DNA of 64,000 bases from Nicotiana tabacum (GCF_000715075.1 NC_134097.1:68543190-68607189); one strand, 5' to 3'; counted from the stretch's first letter, positions 10,588 to 22,274 are shown. Notes: a model not told the origin generated them from the letters alone. Translations and numbers: made by a program.

Positions 10588-12633
10588 TTAATTTTCCAAC
10601 TTAGGGACCCGCGAGGCATCATTCGGCCTTTCCGCGGCCCTTGGTGTGAGGTCCCTCTGCAGGTTTTTCAACTCATTCATAATTCGGTGGACGCAACCCA
10701 TGATGGAAACAAGGAGGGTCTTTCGAGGCTTTTGCTCGCATGCCAGGCATCTCATGTAGATGTAATGCCCAATCTCGTCGATCTTTCCCCGAATGTTGTC
10801 CCTTTCTGCGAACAAATGCCTTATCTGTCGGTTCTTCAATCCCAGTGTTTGCACATTGTTGGCAAGCTGATCCTGGAACATCTCCATTTGTCTTTCCATT
10901 CTGGTCATTGCATCGTAACATCGCCTTCTGTCGGTTTGGGCATCTCGTGTTTGCTTGAAGATCCTCTCTTGAAGAGCGGCATTCGTTTCCCTTAATGTCC
11001 CGATGCTCAGCTCATAATCCCTTATGACTCGTTGCAGGCGCTGCCTCTGAGCTATCGCACCCTTTGCCCACTTGGTCCGCAATCTTGCTGTGCTGGCCTT
11101 GGCTCTTTCCAAATCTTCCTGGCATTCCGCAACCTGACCCTTTAACCCTGCTATCAATCTTTTATCTGCCCGGCTTCTCAGCTGGCTATTAGCCTCCTTT
11201 TTCATTCTCCGGATCTGAGCTTTGAGGATCTCGCCTTCTCTGATTAATCTGTTCTTTTCTCCCTTGTGGGCAGCAGACTGTAATTGGCACTCAAACTTCA
11301 TATCCTGAACTTGTTGCTTCAGTTTGCCTGCTTCGGCAAGATATTCCCGCTCTTTGGCCAACCAGCCCCACTGCTCTTGTGAAGATTTGGCAAATTCTTG
11401 CAGGTGAGGTCTTTTGGTCGGTCTTCCAGATGATATCTCCCCTTTGTACCAGGCCTGATACCCGGGCGAAACTTCCCCTTTTGCCCGATTCATTACACAA
11501 GTATTGGCTTCTAAGTATTGACATTGGCTCCAAATTTGACGAACCCTTGCTTCAGGAAACTGGCCGTCGGGACTGATCTCAATTACCTGGATGCTCAGAT
11601 CCTCGTCTTTCGGCACTATCTGATACCTCCCAAGTTGCCTTAAAACCCGATGCGGCGCGTATGATTGAATGCTCTTAAGTCCCATTAAGAGAAAATGGGG
11701 CCTGGCTGCTGGCATGTATATGACTTCGTCGATCGGTAACCATCCTAGCGCCCACTGTATTTGACTGGCGTTGAGGGTATGGAAATATGAGGTCCATGTT
11801 GTGACTCCTTCTGGTAGGTAGGTTTCATTAACTCTGGTATAGAACTCCTCTATGCAGGTCTTTCCAGCGGATCCATGGCTCAGAAACTGGGCTCGGTGAC
11901 ATAGGTGTTCGGTCATCCACATTTGCAACAACAAATTGCAACCCTCGAAAAAGCTTCCTCCGGCTTTGCAAGAAGTGAGTGCCCGGAATATATCAGATAC
12001 TATCATGGGCGCCAACGTACTATCACTCTGTGTGAGCAACGTACTGACGACCCCTGCTATCTTTATGTCAATATTCCCGTCTTTTCTTGGGAATACTAGT
12101 AGTCCTAAGAAAGTTATCATGAAAGCAATCCGTCTATGTTCTTCCCACTTTTGGCGATTACCTTTGCTGCACAACTGGTTTTCTGGCTTGTCGCATCCTC
12201 CTATGTGACCATATCTTTGATATATGAAACTCATGCTGCAAAAACCTTTTGCCAAGTCAGGGTTATGAATTGTTCTGACTATCTTTAAGGAGTCCAGGAA
12301 CCGGTGTATTGCTACAGCTCTTGGAGCAATCAGATATTTGTGCCTCAAAGGAGTCTCAGCGCTGCCGATATACCCTGCTATTTCTTCTAAAGTTGGGGTA
12401 AGTTCAAAATCTGAGAAACGGAAGACATTGTGCGCAGGATCCCAGTGGGGGACTAGTGCCCTTATGATATCTCCTCGTGGCTTGATATCCAACAAACTCG
12501 TGAGGCCTTTCAGATACTTCTTGATTTCGTCATGCCCTTCTTTGCCCAAATCATTCCACCAGAGCCGCAATTGGAGGGGGATTTTACTCATGATTGAAAA
12601 GGGTTCATTCGGAGTCGTGCTCATTCTGCACAT
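10588..12633 (-). CDS. Ogre ORF1 protein (DUF7745-like region plus coiled coil)
   Basis: Intact 681-residue frame just upstream of gag in the same orientation. The N-terminal half has the pattern I recognise as the plant DUF7745 family: LRLWWNDLG near residue 22, HWDPAHNVFRFSDFELTPTL near 63-82, then hydrophobic and tryptophan-rich blocks to about residue 330. Residues from about 400 to 620 are rich in K, R, E and Q with heptad-like spacing and should form a long coiled coil. A CLACEQ pair sits near residue 630. No signal peptide or membrane segment is seen. ORF1 proteins are a known but functionally unassigned feature of Ogre elements. A second in-frame Met (residue 4) is an alternative start. 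It should not be taken for a host gene despite being intact. Confidence 0.85.
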   Translation of the reverse strand: MCRMSTTPNEPFSIMSKIPLQLRLWWNDLGKEGHDEIKKYLKGLTSLLDIKPRGDIIRALVPHWDPAHNVFRFSDFELTPTLEEIAGYIGSAETPLRHKYLIAPRAVAIHRFLDSLKIVRTIHNPDLAKGFCSMSFIYQRYGHIGGCDKPENQLCSKGNRQKWEEHRRIAFMITFLGLLVFPRKDGNIDIKIAGVVSTLLTQSDSTLAPMIVSDIFRALTSCKAGGSFFEGCNLLLQMWMTEHLCHRAQFLSHGSAGKTCIEEFYTRVNETYLPEGVTTWTSYFHTLNASQIQWALGWLPIDEVIYMPAARPHFLLMGLKSIQSYAPHRVLRQLGRYQIVPKDEDLSIQVIEISPDGQFPEARVRQIWSQCQYLEANTCVMNRAKGEVSPGYQAWYKGEISSGRPTKRPHLQEFAKSSQEQWGWLAKEREYLAEAGKLKQQVQDMKFECQLQSAAHKGEKNRLIREGEILKAQIRRMKKEANSQLRSRADKRLIAGLKGQVAECQEDLERAKASTARLRTKWAKGAIAQRQRLQRVIRDYELSIGTLRETNAALQERIFKQTRDAQTDRRRCYDAMTRMERQMEMFQDQLANNVQTLGLKNRQIRHLFAERDNIRGKIDEIGHYIYMRCLACEQKPRKTLLVSIMGCVHRIMNELKNLQRDLTPRAAERPNDASRVPKLEN

Positions 12634-13735
12634 TTATTAATAAGATTTTAACAAACGACACTTATTCTGATAAAAACAAAAATATATGCGATTTTTTTTG
12701 AATTTTGAATTTTCGTATATATACATAAAAAAAACTTTCTAAAGAAGTCAACAACGGAAAATATTTTGGATTTTTGTTTCGAAAACTGGGAGCCTAAAAG
12801 AACTTCTCTTGACTTTTGGCAAGACAAATACTTTTGCAACAAATAAAGATATATATACATTTTTGAAGTAAAGAAAAACTTTTGAATTTTTCATATATAT
12901 ATATATATATACATATATTTGCAACAAATAAAAGTAAAGACAAAATAGGACTCCTCTTTTTTTTTTTAAATTTTATGACAAGACAAACTATATATTTCTA
13001 TTGATATTTTATTTTTTGAAAAACAAAATAGAACAATGACTTTTCCAAATTTTGGCCGAGTTTTGACAGTATTTGTTTTTTTTCTCTCTTTTTTTTTCAA
13101 AAAATAAACAATCAATTCCTAACCGTTATTTCCCTTTTTTTTTCAATATTCCAAATATTCAAACACCGGTCAGCATGCGGGCATGAGACAAATAAATGCA
13201 CGGAAAACAATAGGATGCATCAGAATGGCCTTTTCATATCAGGTTGCTAGTCCTAGACGGACCCAACCCCTGTGTTGAGTCCCCTAAGTCATATGCAACA
13301 TGATGCAAATAAGCGTTCCTACTAGGGATCCGGCATGAAGTCATGTTATTCTATGTTCAAAACCTGGGTCGGTGTTCTAGATAGTGTACCCGAGCGGACA
13401 ACTCGAGTTGAGGAAGGAGCTCCTTTCCGGGAACCAAAAGGCCAGCCGACTTAGAAACTTTCCGAGCCTCTTTTATTTAGGGTATGATACTAATAGAATA
13501 GGGAGTCTCAACCAGTGAGCACATCCTCGGAGGTAAGAAGAGAAAGGTTTCGGCACAGTTTATATACAGTTCAAATAATATCAAAGCGGTAAAAGCAGCA
13601 TTTAGCACATTAGGCTCAGAACATGTAATAATCAGATAATAAATAAAGCCAAATAATAACAATTATTCTAAGCTCGAATTCTTAACCCTGAACCAGTGGT
13701 TCTGGGTGTTTAATCCCCAGCAGAGTCGCCAGAGC
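12634..13735 (-). other. Ogre 5' leader between LTR and ORF1
   Basis: AT-rich, non-coding, with an (AT)n run near 12893-12916 and several T-runs. It holds the primer-binding site at its LTR end. Short frames of up to about 70 codons show no domain. Nothing else is recognisable. Confidence 0.8.
13715..13731 (-). promoter_or_regulatory. Ogre primer-binding site
   Basis: On the minus strand TGGCGACTCTGCTGGGG lies four bases after the LTR terminus GTGTGACA. It has the TGG start expected to pair with a tRNA CCA end. I recall this type as the tRNA-Arg-like site of Ogre elements; the exact tRNA is not verified. Confidence 0.8.
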
Positions 13736-16700
13736 TGTCACACCTCCATTTTCCGCGCCCGAGAGGGTGCAAGGGAGTTTTTTCCAATTAAAGGACAACC
13801 GAAACGGGATTGGTTTAATTATTTCAGAGTCGCCACTTGGGAGATTTAGGGTGTCCCAAGTCACCAATTTTAATCCCGAATCGAGGAAAATAATGACTCT
13901 ATATTACGGTCTGCGTACCAGAAATCCGGATAAGGAATTCTGTTAACCCGGGAGAAGGTGTCAGGCATTCCCGAGTTCCGTGGTTCTAGCACGGTCGCTC
14001 AACTGTTATATTTGGCTTATTTATCTGATTTTTAATACAATATGAACTTATGTGCAAATTTTAACTTTTAACCGCTTTATTATTATTGTTTTTACAAGAA
14101 TGTGAACATCGCTTAAAACACGTCTTTGGACTGCGTCACATGAAATGCACCCACAATCCGGAACGCATTTTATTTGATGTTTTGAGATTTGGCTTTGGGT
14201 CGCATGAAATGCACACCCGAACTTAAGCAAGTAAATTATTAAACACGCGCCTAAAGAGACTATCGCGTTATTATTTTGCGGAGGTCGTGAAATTCGCTAA
14301 ACGACCCTCCTGAATTCTAAGTAATTTTAAACAAGTATTTACTGAGGGCCCCGCAATTTGTATTTTTATTCGGCGAGGCTCATCTCATCCTTATTTTTTA
14401 AAATGAATTTGCAACGTCATGGACACGCATCTCGAACCACGTCACAATCAATGTACCCGTGATTAGAAACACATTTCGATTCCGTTGAGATTTGGATTTG
14501 GGTCACATCAATGTGCACCTGAGTTTACGAAGGTAAGATTTATTAAGGCGCGTTCTAAAGAGTCTAACGTATTGTTATTTTAGGAAGGTTGTGAGATTTG
14601 CTAAACAACCCGTCCTGGAAACTAAATACTTCACTAATATACATTTAACAAGGGCCCCGCATCTGCGTTTTGTTTATTTTTATCGAGGCTCATCTCGTTG
14701 TTATTTTTAAAGGATATCCTATAGCAACTACGTTTCTCGTCGTGTTTGTCTCTATCAATTGAAAGCAGTAAATAGCCTTAGTTGATTATAAAACCGGATT
14801 TAAAGTGCTATTACAGAATAATAAAACGTGACTGCACTTATGGACAACTAGTCGCAAATTATGGGCCCAAACCTAGCTCATGCGAGATGGCCAGACTTGG
14901 GCCCTGTTTTTCCGATACAGGCCTAGCTGATTTTTTCGATTTGGGCTCGGCCTTCCTGAGGTTGAGGCCTAGAACTGATTCTTTGTTCTTTATCAATTTA
15001 TATGTGACAAACTAGCAAAAGGGGAAAGAACTTTAACTCATGTGGATAGTTTTCCTATTTTGGCCTACATTATAGAATATACTACACCATCAGACTAAGT
15101 CTAAAATACAACTTATTACACTGGGAATGTTTTTCACCTAACAGCATACATACATGACTATCATTCATTAACCTACATTGATATACTGAGCATGTAGGCT
15201 ACTTCTATTATACAAACGAAAATGTAACTATTTTATGACATTTAATGTAACAGTTCATGTATACATAAAAAACAATCTGCAGGTCCTCTCTTTTGCATTC
15301 ATGCTCAAACTCTCAGTTACATTGGTGGTATCAATTGTGTACCTGGTAAGGAAAGGAAAGGAAGAAGGAGAGTGATCAGTTGAGTAGTGTGCAGTAATCA
15401 CAGCATCAACAGATACACAGCAACAACACAGCAACAAACCAACAACCAAGATTGTTTTCCACAGTCCACGAACAACCAACAATGATTCCCAGAATAAATG
15501 AAACCAGCAAATAGTCGAGTGCCAAACCAATAATTCTAGAGGAAGAGTAATGATACACCAGAAGTAAAAGAAGTTCAATGCAGCAAATAACAACAGTTCA
15601 GCAACCAACAAACAGCTCAGTCAATGCAGATGACAGAACTTGGCCAAGGCAGCTTGACCAATATGAATTCTTATTCAACTTTCAGATGGTGTTTGGTTAT
15701 AATCTATTTGGAAACTAACTTATGTTTTTCAGCTTTCTTTAAACTCAGTAAACCTTTCTTCAGACTAAAAGTTTCAGCTTTAAGACTAAAAATTCCAGCC
15801 TTTTGTTTTCTCTTTTTCTGAAGACTAAAAGTCCAGCCCTTTTTTAGTTCTGCAACAGCTTATTTATAAGCCAACAACCCAGTGCAGTCAAGCTGCCTGG
15901 ATCCTGCCAGTTGCAATCTGCCCATACCCCTTAACTCCCCATGCCTAAAGGCATCTTTCTCGGTAAACTTAATCAGCCCCCCATGCTTTGTCCTATTGCT
16001 CTAATCAAGAATTATGGGTGCAATAAAGTATTCATTTGAACCCATGCTCTTATGTTTTGTTCCCCATTGTTATTAGGTTAATAGTATTTTAATTAACACT
16101 TGACATATTCTTAAGTTAAACCCCCTAATCAGACTTTGTCTTATGCCAAAACTACCCTTAACCTTGCATGTTACTGTATTACCATAACTCTTAATAATTA
16201 GTATATAAACCTCTTTGATTTCAGCTAACTACTGACTACTTAACTTAAACTCAATGCTGCCTTCAGGTGAATCTGTTAGCTTTCCACAGTTAACAATCAA
16301 TTTTCAGCCTAAATTCAAACCAATGATTCCAATTTAATCAAACGTGGGTGCCAATTAAAGGGTACAAGTTGGTCATGCCGATACGAGTAACACCAACAAG
16401 AAACAGGCATAGTAATCAATACTGAAATGCAACTCCTGATTTTCTAATCTTTCAAGTGAATTTAGTTGACGATGCTTATTTAAACGACTACGCGAACTAT
16501 AATATACATCGAACAACCAACAAAATCAACAAACAAATCAACTTTAAACTCAAAATGTACACACAGGGATAGACGAGTCAGAAACCAAAACAAACCAGAA
16601 CATGTACGACAGATAGAGTTTAAGATGACAAAATAAAAGGGAAAATACCTCCGGGACCTGAAACTAAGACTGACTCAATGCTCGAACTCGGGCCAGGTGA

Positions 16701-17966
16701 TTTTGGGGTCTAATGGACTTTAACCGAAGCGTTCTCAACTGAGAACACTTCGGTAAAAGTCTGCTAGGCCCTGATCCTGACACTGATTCGGACAAAAACC
16801 CATAGATCTGAATCCTAGGGCTCTTGAGGTTCGATTTGGGAACCGTTCAATTCCAGTCAGATTCGAACGGAACCTAAGCCATTCAGGGGGTGAGGGAGGT
16901 CAGGAGGGGCCGTGGTGTGAGTTTGGGGTCAATCGGTGTAGATCTGGTTTTTACTCGAATCTTCGTTGGAAGATTCGAGAAGCTACGGGTTGATTCGAGG
17001 TGAAAGGTTAACGGATTCATGTTCAGGATGGTTGGGTGCATCGGGGATGTTATTTTGGTGGTCATCGGAATTGTGGTTACCGGGCTCACGGGGGAAAACC
17101 TAGGCTGCTAGGGTTTGAGAGGAAAGGGGTCCTGGGGAAGATGGTGAACAGTGGCTGAAGGGGGGGTGTGGCTTGGGGCGTGGGGGTAAGGGGTTAGGTT
17201 TATAATGTATTGAGGGTTTAGATCCTGGCCATTGGATCAATTGAGATCAAGGGCCAGGATCTACTCATTGAGGAGAGACGACGTCGTTCGGGAGATGATA
17301 GTGGGTTAAGACCGGGTAGGGGATTGGATCGGGTCATGTTGACGGGTTTAGAGGAGGGCCTGGATCCGTTGGATCAATGGGGTTGGACGGCTTAGATCAT
17401 CTTGCCTGAAATGACGTCGTTGAGGCGAGTTGAACAGCCTGATCTGGACCGTTCGTTTGAATCAGATCAACGGCTTTGGTAGGGACGCCGATACGGCGTC
17501 GTTTGAGTCCGTGTTTGGGCAGGCTCGTCTTGGACTGGATAAGTACTTTGGTTTTGGGCCTTGTTTCGGGGCCCAAATCAGATTTTCCTTTTCCCCTCTT
17601 TTTTTTTTTCAAATTAAAAAAAATTCCTAAAACAATGTAAAAAAATAAACCTGCACACATATTGAGTGACACCCACAACGATAAACACACATAAATGAAA
17701 AATAAAAATAAAATAAAATAAAAATGGTTAGATCACAACTTAGAACGAACGATGCACACATACATATATATTTTTTGAATTTTCTTTTAACGACAGGCAT
17801 TTTTGTATTTTTGTTTAATAATGACTAGATGCAAAATGGACAGACCCACAAATGACCAACAACACATGTTACGGAAAGATCGAAAAATTGTACAGCGAAA
17901 CCATTTGTCACTATTTTTATTTTCTTTTGGAGTGATTGCTCGTGAAGCAAAAATCACGTGCTTACA
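13736..17966 (-). repeat. Ogre 5' LTR (4231 bp)
   Basis: On the minus strand it begins TGTAAGCACGTGATTTTTGC (17966) and ends GGTGTGACA (13736), next to the primer-binding site. Inside are a diverged tandem duplication of about 310 bp (14095-14715) and a 15 bp-arm hairpin (16723-16754). Frames inside, including one of 118 codons at 15255-15611, show no domain. The promoter and poly(A) site should be here, but I could not place them. Confidence 0.88.
14095..14715 (-). repeat. two-copy tandem duplication of about 310 bp in the Ogre LTR
   Basis: Each unit carries the same ordered landmarks: a GTCACA-type stretch with ATGCACCC or ATGTACCC, GAGATTTGG, a GCTAAACGACC-like box, GGGCCCCGCA and CGAGGCTCATCTC. 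The last landmark falls near 14373 and again near 14683. The copies are clearly diverged, so the duplication predates this insertion. Confidence 0.75.
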
Positions 17967-18233
17967 ACTGTTTATTTAGTTTCAAATAGTTGTATTTTGT
18001 TCAGAATTTATCTGTCGTACTCTAAATGCTCATGTATTCGTGACTCTTGATTCTGGGATATATTTAGACTTCATCATTTATTATTGTGTTAGTCTATTTC
18101 AAATGATTACAGTTTGTTATTATTAATGTTTTGATCTAAAACTGGTTAAGTAATTTAGCTAGCGTTGGCTTGCATAACAAGTGAAATATTAGGCCCCATC
18201 ATGATCCCGAGGGTGGGATTCTAGATCATGACA
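17967..18233 (+). repeat. last 267 bp of an LTR
   Basis: Ends with a GGCTTGC...CATCATGATCC...GATCATGACA pattern, as the other LTRs here do, and the primer-binding site follows directly. Its left part is cut off by the Ogre. Confidence 0.75.
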
Positions 18234-18236
18234 AGT

Positions 18237-18248
18237 TGGTATCGGAGA
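18237..18248 (+). promoter_or_regulatory. primer-binding site of element A (degenerate)
   Basis: TGGTATCGGAGA, three bases after the LTR end. It matches the TGGTATCAGAGC site of elements D, E and F (initiator tRNA-Met type) with changes at one or two positions. Confidence 0.8.
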
Positions 18249-18436
18249 ACTAGGTTGCCTAGGTCTCACGAGTCATGAGCAAGCTTAGTAGAGTCTGGAG
18301 GATTGGTACAAAGACATCTGTACTTATCTTCTAGAGGCTATAGGGCTTTAGGAAAATTTCACTTCTTTCTTTCTCTATCGTGCGACTTTATTCCATTACT
18401 GAAGTTTGAACCATTCTATTCTTGTTCTCTCACAGA

Positions 18437-19165
18437 TGGTGAGAATAGCATAACATCTACTTCGGGGAAGAAGCCAGAGTCTCCTGTTGCAGCCACTACC
18501 AGGGGTAGGGGCCGGGGCGGAGTTAGGGGCCGAGGTAGAGCTCAGCCTTAAGCACATGCAGCAGCACCCATTGCGGAGCCTCAGATTGATCATATGGAGG
18601 AGATCCCATTTCAGACGACACTAGTCGAACCCGTTTAGGTCCCAAAGGGATTCATTGCTACTCCCGTAATTTAGGACGCTATAGTCCGCTTAGTTGGACT
18701 CATGGAGAGTGTGTCTCATGTTGGAGTATTTCCCATGGCACCGGTTGTCTCTCAGGTTGGGGGAGGAGCACAGACTCTCGCCACTCACACTCCGGAGCAG
18801 ATGGCTCCCATATATCAGACTCCAACGGTTTCAGCAGTTGGGGTAGTTCAGCTTGTTATTACTACATATCCTAGGGAGAGAGGCTCGCGATGTCTTCTAA
18901 GGGATTGATGAGGTTTGATAAGTTCACTAAGCTCTTTCCTATTAACTTTGGTGGTAAATCTTTTGAGGACCCACATGACTATTTGGACTATTACCATGAG
19001 GTGTTGTGCAACATGGGTATTGTGGAGTCCAATGGAGTCGACTTTGTAGTGTTCCAGATGACCGATTCTACCAAGAGGTGGTGGCAAGGTTTTGATTAGA
19101 GAACACCAGCCTATTCACCTCCACTTACTTGGGATCAGATTTCGTGGTTTGCATGCGTGGTCTGT
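18437..19165 (+). pseudogene. gag remnant of element A
   Basis: Translation gives an N-terminal Gly/Arg-rich run (GRGRGGVRGRGRAQP near 18510-18550). After several stops comes a capsid-like stretch with LMRFDKFTKLFPINFGGKSF and a KRWWQGFD segment near 19070-19100, typical of Del/Tekay gag. Stops in the same frame fall just after 18550, again within the next 130 bases, and at 19098. Homology ends abruptly near 19165, before any zinc knuckle. It would have encoded the capsid. Confidence 0.8.
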
Positions 19166-19170
19166 GTCGC

Positions 19171-19676
19171 ATTTTGAAAAGCTTTTATGTGAACTTTTGA
19201 GAAAATATAAATTTTGACAAATAATGAGGCAATTTACTATGGTCAATATTTTATGTAAATGACCCCAGATCGGTATTTTAACAATTCTGATAAGTCCGAT
19301 TGTGATTTTGGACTTGGGTGTATGCCCAAAATTAAATTTAGACTTGAATTATTTTGCCGAAAGCTAGTAATTTGACATTTTTGAAATTTTCTAGGTTTGA
19401 CGGTGGTTGACATTACGGTTAATGGGTTCGGATCTTGGTTTTGGGACTTCATATATGTTTTTTTTGCTATTTGAAAGTTATATACAAAATTTGGTGCAAT
19501 TCGGAGTTGGATATAATTCAGACACTCAGTTAGTAGTTCTAGTTGCGCTTCAATTTTCTTTTGAAATTTTATTCGTTTTGATGTTCAATTTATTGTTTTA
19601 GATGTTATTTTAGTATTTTGATCGATCGAGCGAGTTTGTATGATGTTATTACACTTGTGTGCATGTTTGGTTTGGA
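19171..19676 (+). repeat. D-type LTR fragment wedged between gag and RT
   Basis: Sequence follows the D LTR interior (about 30955-31458) in order: GGTCAA...TTTTATGTAAATGACCC, GGACTTGGGTGTATGCCCAAAATT, and GTGTGCATGTTTGGTTTGGA at the end. It replaces the expected zinc knuckle, protease and first half of RT. No LTR terminus remains on either side. Confidence 0.7.
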
Positions 19677-22190
19677 AAAGTGAGTTCAATTAATTTGCGG
19701 TCAGGGTATCATCAGCTGAAGATTTGGAATCCGAATATTCCGAAGACTACCTTTAGGACTCGGTATGGTCACTACGAGTTCCTAGTGATGTCATATGGGC
19801 TAACCAATGCCCCAACAATATTTATGCACTTGATAGTGTATTCCATCCTTATCTTGATTCACATGTCATTGTGTTTATTGAAGACATCTTGGTGTACTCT
19901 CACATCCGGGAGGATCATGAGTAGCATTTGAGGATTGTGCTCCAGACCTTGAGAGAAGAGAAGTTATATGCAAATTTCTCAAAGTGTGAATTCTGGCTTG
20001 ATTCGGTGGCATTATTGTGTCATGTGGCATCGAGTGAGGGGATCAAGGTATATCCAAAGAAGATTGAAACAGTTCAGAATTGGCCCAGACTGTCTTCAAC
20101 TACTGAGATTTGGAGTTTCCTTGGTTTGGCCGGGTATTATTGCCGTTTGTTGAGGGTTTCTCATCCATTGCTGCACTTATGAACAGATTGACCCAGAAGA
20201 GTGCTCTTTTCAGATGGACCAAGGAGTGTGAGGAGATATTTCAAAAGCTCAAGACTGCTTGGACTACAACCCCAGTGTTGGTGTTACCTACGCGTTTGGG
20301 GTCTTACACTGTGTCTTGTGATGTGTCACGTGTTGGCCTTGGCACAGTGTTGATGCAGGATGGTAAGGTGATTGCATGCATGTCTCTGTAGTTGAAGGTT
20401 CATGAGAAGAATTATCCAGTCCACGACTTAGAATTGGCAGCTATTGTTCATGCCTTGAAGATTTGGCAGCACTATTTTTAAGGTGTCCCATGTGAGGTCT
20501 CTACCGACCACCGGAGTCTTCAACATCTATTTAAATAGAAAGATCTTAATTTGCGGTAGCGGAGATGGTTAGAGTTGCTTAAATACTATAATATCGCTAT
20601 TATCTATCATCCCTAGAAGGACAATATAGTGGTCGATGCCTTGAGTCGAGAGGCGGAGAGTATGGTTAGTTTGGCATATCTACCGACAGTAGAGAGGCCA
20701 CTAGCCATAGATGTTAAGGCCTTAGCCAACCAGTTTGTTAGATTGGACGATTCGAGACCCTAGTCGAGTTCTTCCTTGCATGGTTTCTCGGTCTTTTTTA
20801 TATGAGCGCATCAAAGAGCATAAGTGTGATGGCCCCATTTGCTTGTACTTAAGAACACAATACAACACAGTGATACCAAGTAGGTTTCTATTTGTGTGTA
20901 TTGCAGATGCAGGGCCGGTTATGTGTGCCCAATGTGGATGGGTTATATGAGTTGATACTTTAGGAGGCCCACAATTTGCGGTACTCCATTTATCGAAGTG
21001 CCGCTAAGATGTATCCGAATTTGAAGTAGCACTATTGGTGGAGGAGAATGAATAAAGACATAGTGGAGTATGTAGCTCGGTGACTAAATTGTCAGCACGT
21101 GAAGTATGAGCATTGGAGGCCAGGCAGCTTGTTTCAAAGACTTGAGATTCCCGAGTGGAAATAGGAACGTTTTACCATGGACTTTGGTGTTGGTCTCCCA
21201 TAAACTTTGAAGAAATTTGATGTTGTATGGGTGATTATGGATAGGTTAACCAAGTCGGCTTATTTCATTCCGGTGGTGACAACCTATTTTTCAAAGCAGC
21301 TGGCTCAGATCTATATCTATGAGATTGTTCAACTTCATTGCGTGCCGGTATCCATCATCTCTAACCAGGGCATGCAGTTCACATTACACTTCTAGAGGGC
21401 CATACAGCGTGAGTTAGGCATGCGAGTTGAGTTGAGTATAACATTTCACCCGCTGACGGATGAGTAGTCTGAGCGCACCATTCAGATATTAAAGAATATG
21501 CTTCGTGCCTGTATTATGGATTTCGGGTTTTTTTTGGGATAAGTACTTTCCGCTTTGCGGAGTTTGCGTACAACAACAACTACCAATCGAGTATTCAGAT
21601 GGCCCCTTATGAGTCCCTATATGGAAGATGATGTTGTTCTCCAGTTGGTTGGTTTGAGCCAGGTGAGGCTAGATTGTTGGGCACAGATTTGGTTCGAGAT
21701 GCCTTGGAGAAGGTCAAGTCGATCCAGGATCGTCTTCGTATAGCACAGTCTAGGTAGAAGAGTTATGCCGATCAGAAGGTTCATGATGCAGCATTTATGG
21801 TTGGAGAGAGGGTTTTACTTCGGGTTTCACAATGAAGGATGTGATGAGGTTTGAGAAGAAGGGAAAGTTGAGCCCTAGGTATATCGATCCTTTTGAAATC
21901 CTTGAGAGGGTGGGGAAAGTGTCCTACAAGTTTGCATTACTACCTAGCCTATCGACGGTTCATCCGGTGTTCCATGTTTCTATTCTACGGAAGTATCATG
22001 GTGATCCATCCCATGTTTTAGATTTCAGCTCCATCCAATTGGACAAGGATTCGACTTATGTTGAAGAGTTGGTGGCCATCTTGGACAGGCAGGTCCGAAA
22101 GTTGAGGCCAAGAACATTGCTTTAGTGAAGGTTCATTGGAGGGATCAACCAGTCGAGGAGGCCGACTTGTGAAACCGAGCATGCTGTGCA
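19677..22190 (+). pseudogene. pol remnant of element A: partial RT, RNase H, integrase, C-terminus
   Basis: RT resumes in the middle of the palm (LRSGYHQL near 19695), with NAPT near 19805. The catalytic box reads FIED at 19873-19884 in place of the usual (F/Y)IDD. RNase H follows at about 20200-20560 (SCDVSRVGLGTVLMQDGK). Integrase pieces are at about 20900-21760, including a PVSIISNQGMQFT segment where TDNG or SDRG is expected. A C-terminal HPVFHVSILRKYHGDPSHVL stretch is near 21960-22015, and a chromodomain-like tail runs to about 22190. Many stops and frameshifts show long inactivity. Protease and the N-terminal RT are missing. Confidence 0.85.
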
Positions 22191-22237
22191 TAGCCGTTAT
22201 CCTCATCTTTTCACCATATCAGGTATGTCTCTATACT

Positions 22238-22274
22238 CGTTCGAGGACAAATGTTTGTCTTAATAGGGGGGGGG
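22238..22274 (+). promoter_or_regulatory. palindrome (degenerate) and polypurine tract of element A
   Basis: CGTTCGAGGACAAATG is a decayed form of the CGTTCGAGGACGAACG palindrome seen in B, C and D. It is followed after a short gap by AATAGGGGGGGGG and the 3' LTR start. The G-run should act as plus-strand primer. Confidence 0.8.

Larger units (their letters stand above)
1..17966 (-). mobile_element. Ogre/Tat-clade Ty3 LTR retrotransposon, 3' LTR outside the window
   Basis: Read on the minus strand the order is 5' LTR, primer-binding site, leader, ORF1, gag-protease, probable intron, RT, RNase H, a second archaeal-type RNase H, integrase, and a 3' UTR with a tandem array. An extra ORF before gag, two RNase H domains, a protease-RT intron and a repeat-rich 3' UTR are, from established knowledge, hallmarks of Ogre/Tat elements. 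Bases 17967-17971 (ACTGT) would be one copy of the target duplication; the other copy is beyond base 1. The element seems to have landed in the 5' LTR of element A, of which only the last 267 bp follow it. ORF1 and pol are intact and gag has two stops, so it is fairly young but probably not autonomous. Confidence 0.9.

Noticed and set aside
10588..12633. ORF1 as a host gene
   Set aside because: It is intact and could be annotated as one, but it lies between LTR/primer site and gag in the same orientation, as in other Ogre elements.
15255..15611. 118-codon minus-strand frame with a hydrophobic stretch
   Set aside because: It lies within the Ogre LTR, has no recognised domain and no supporting signal; likely chance.
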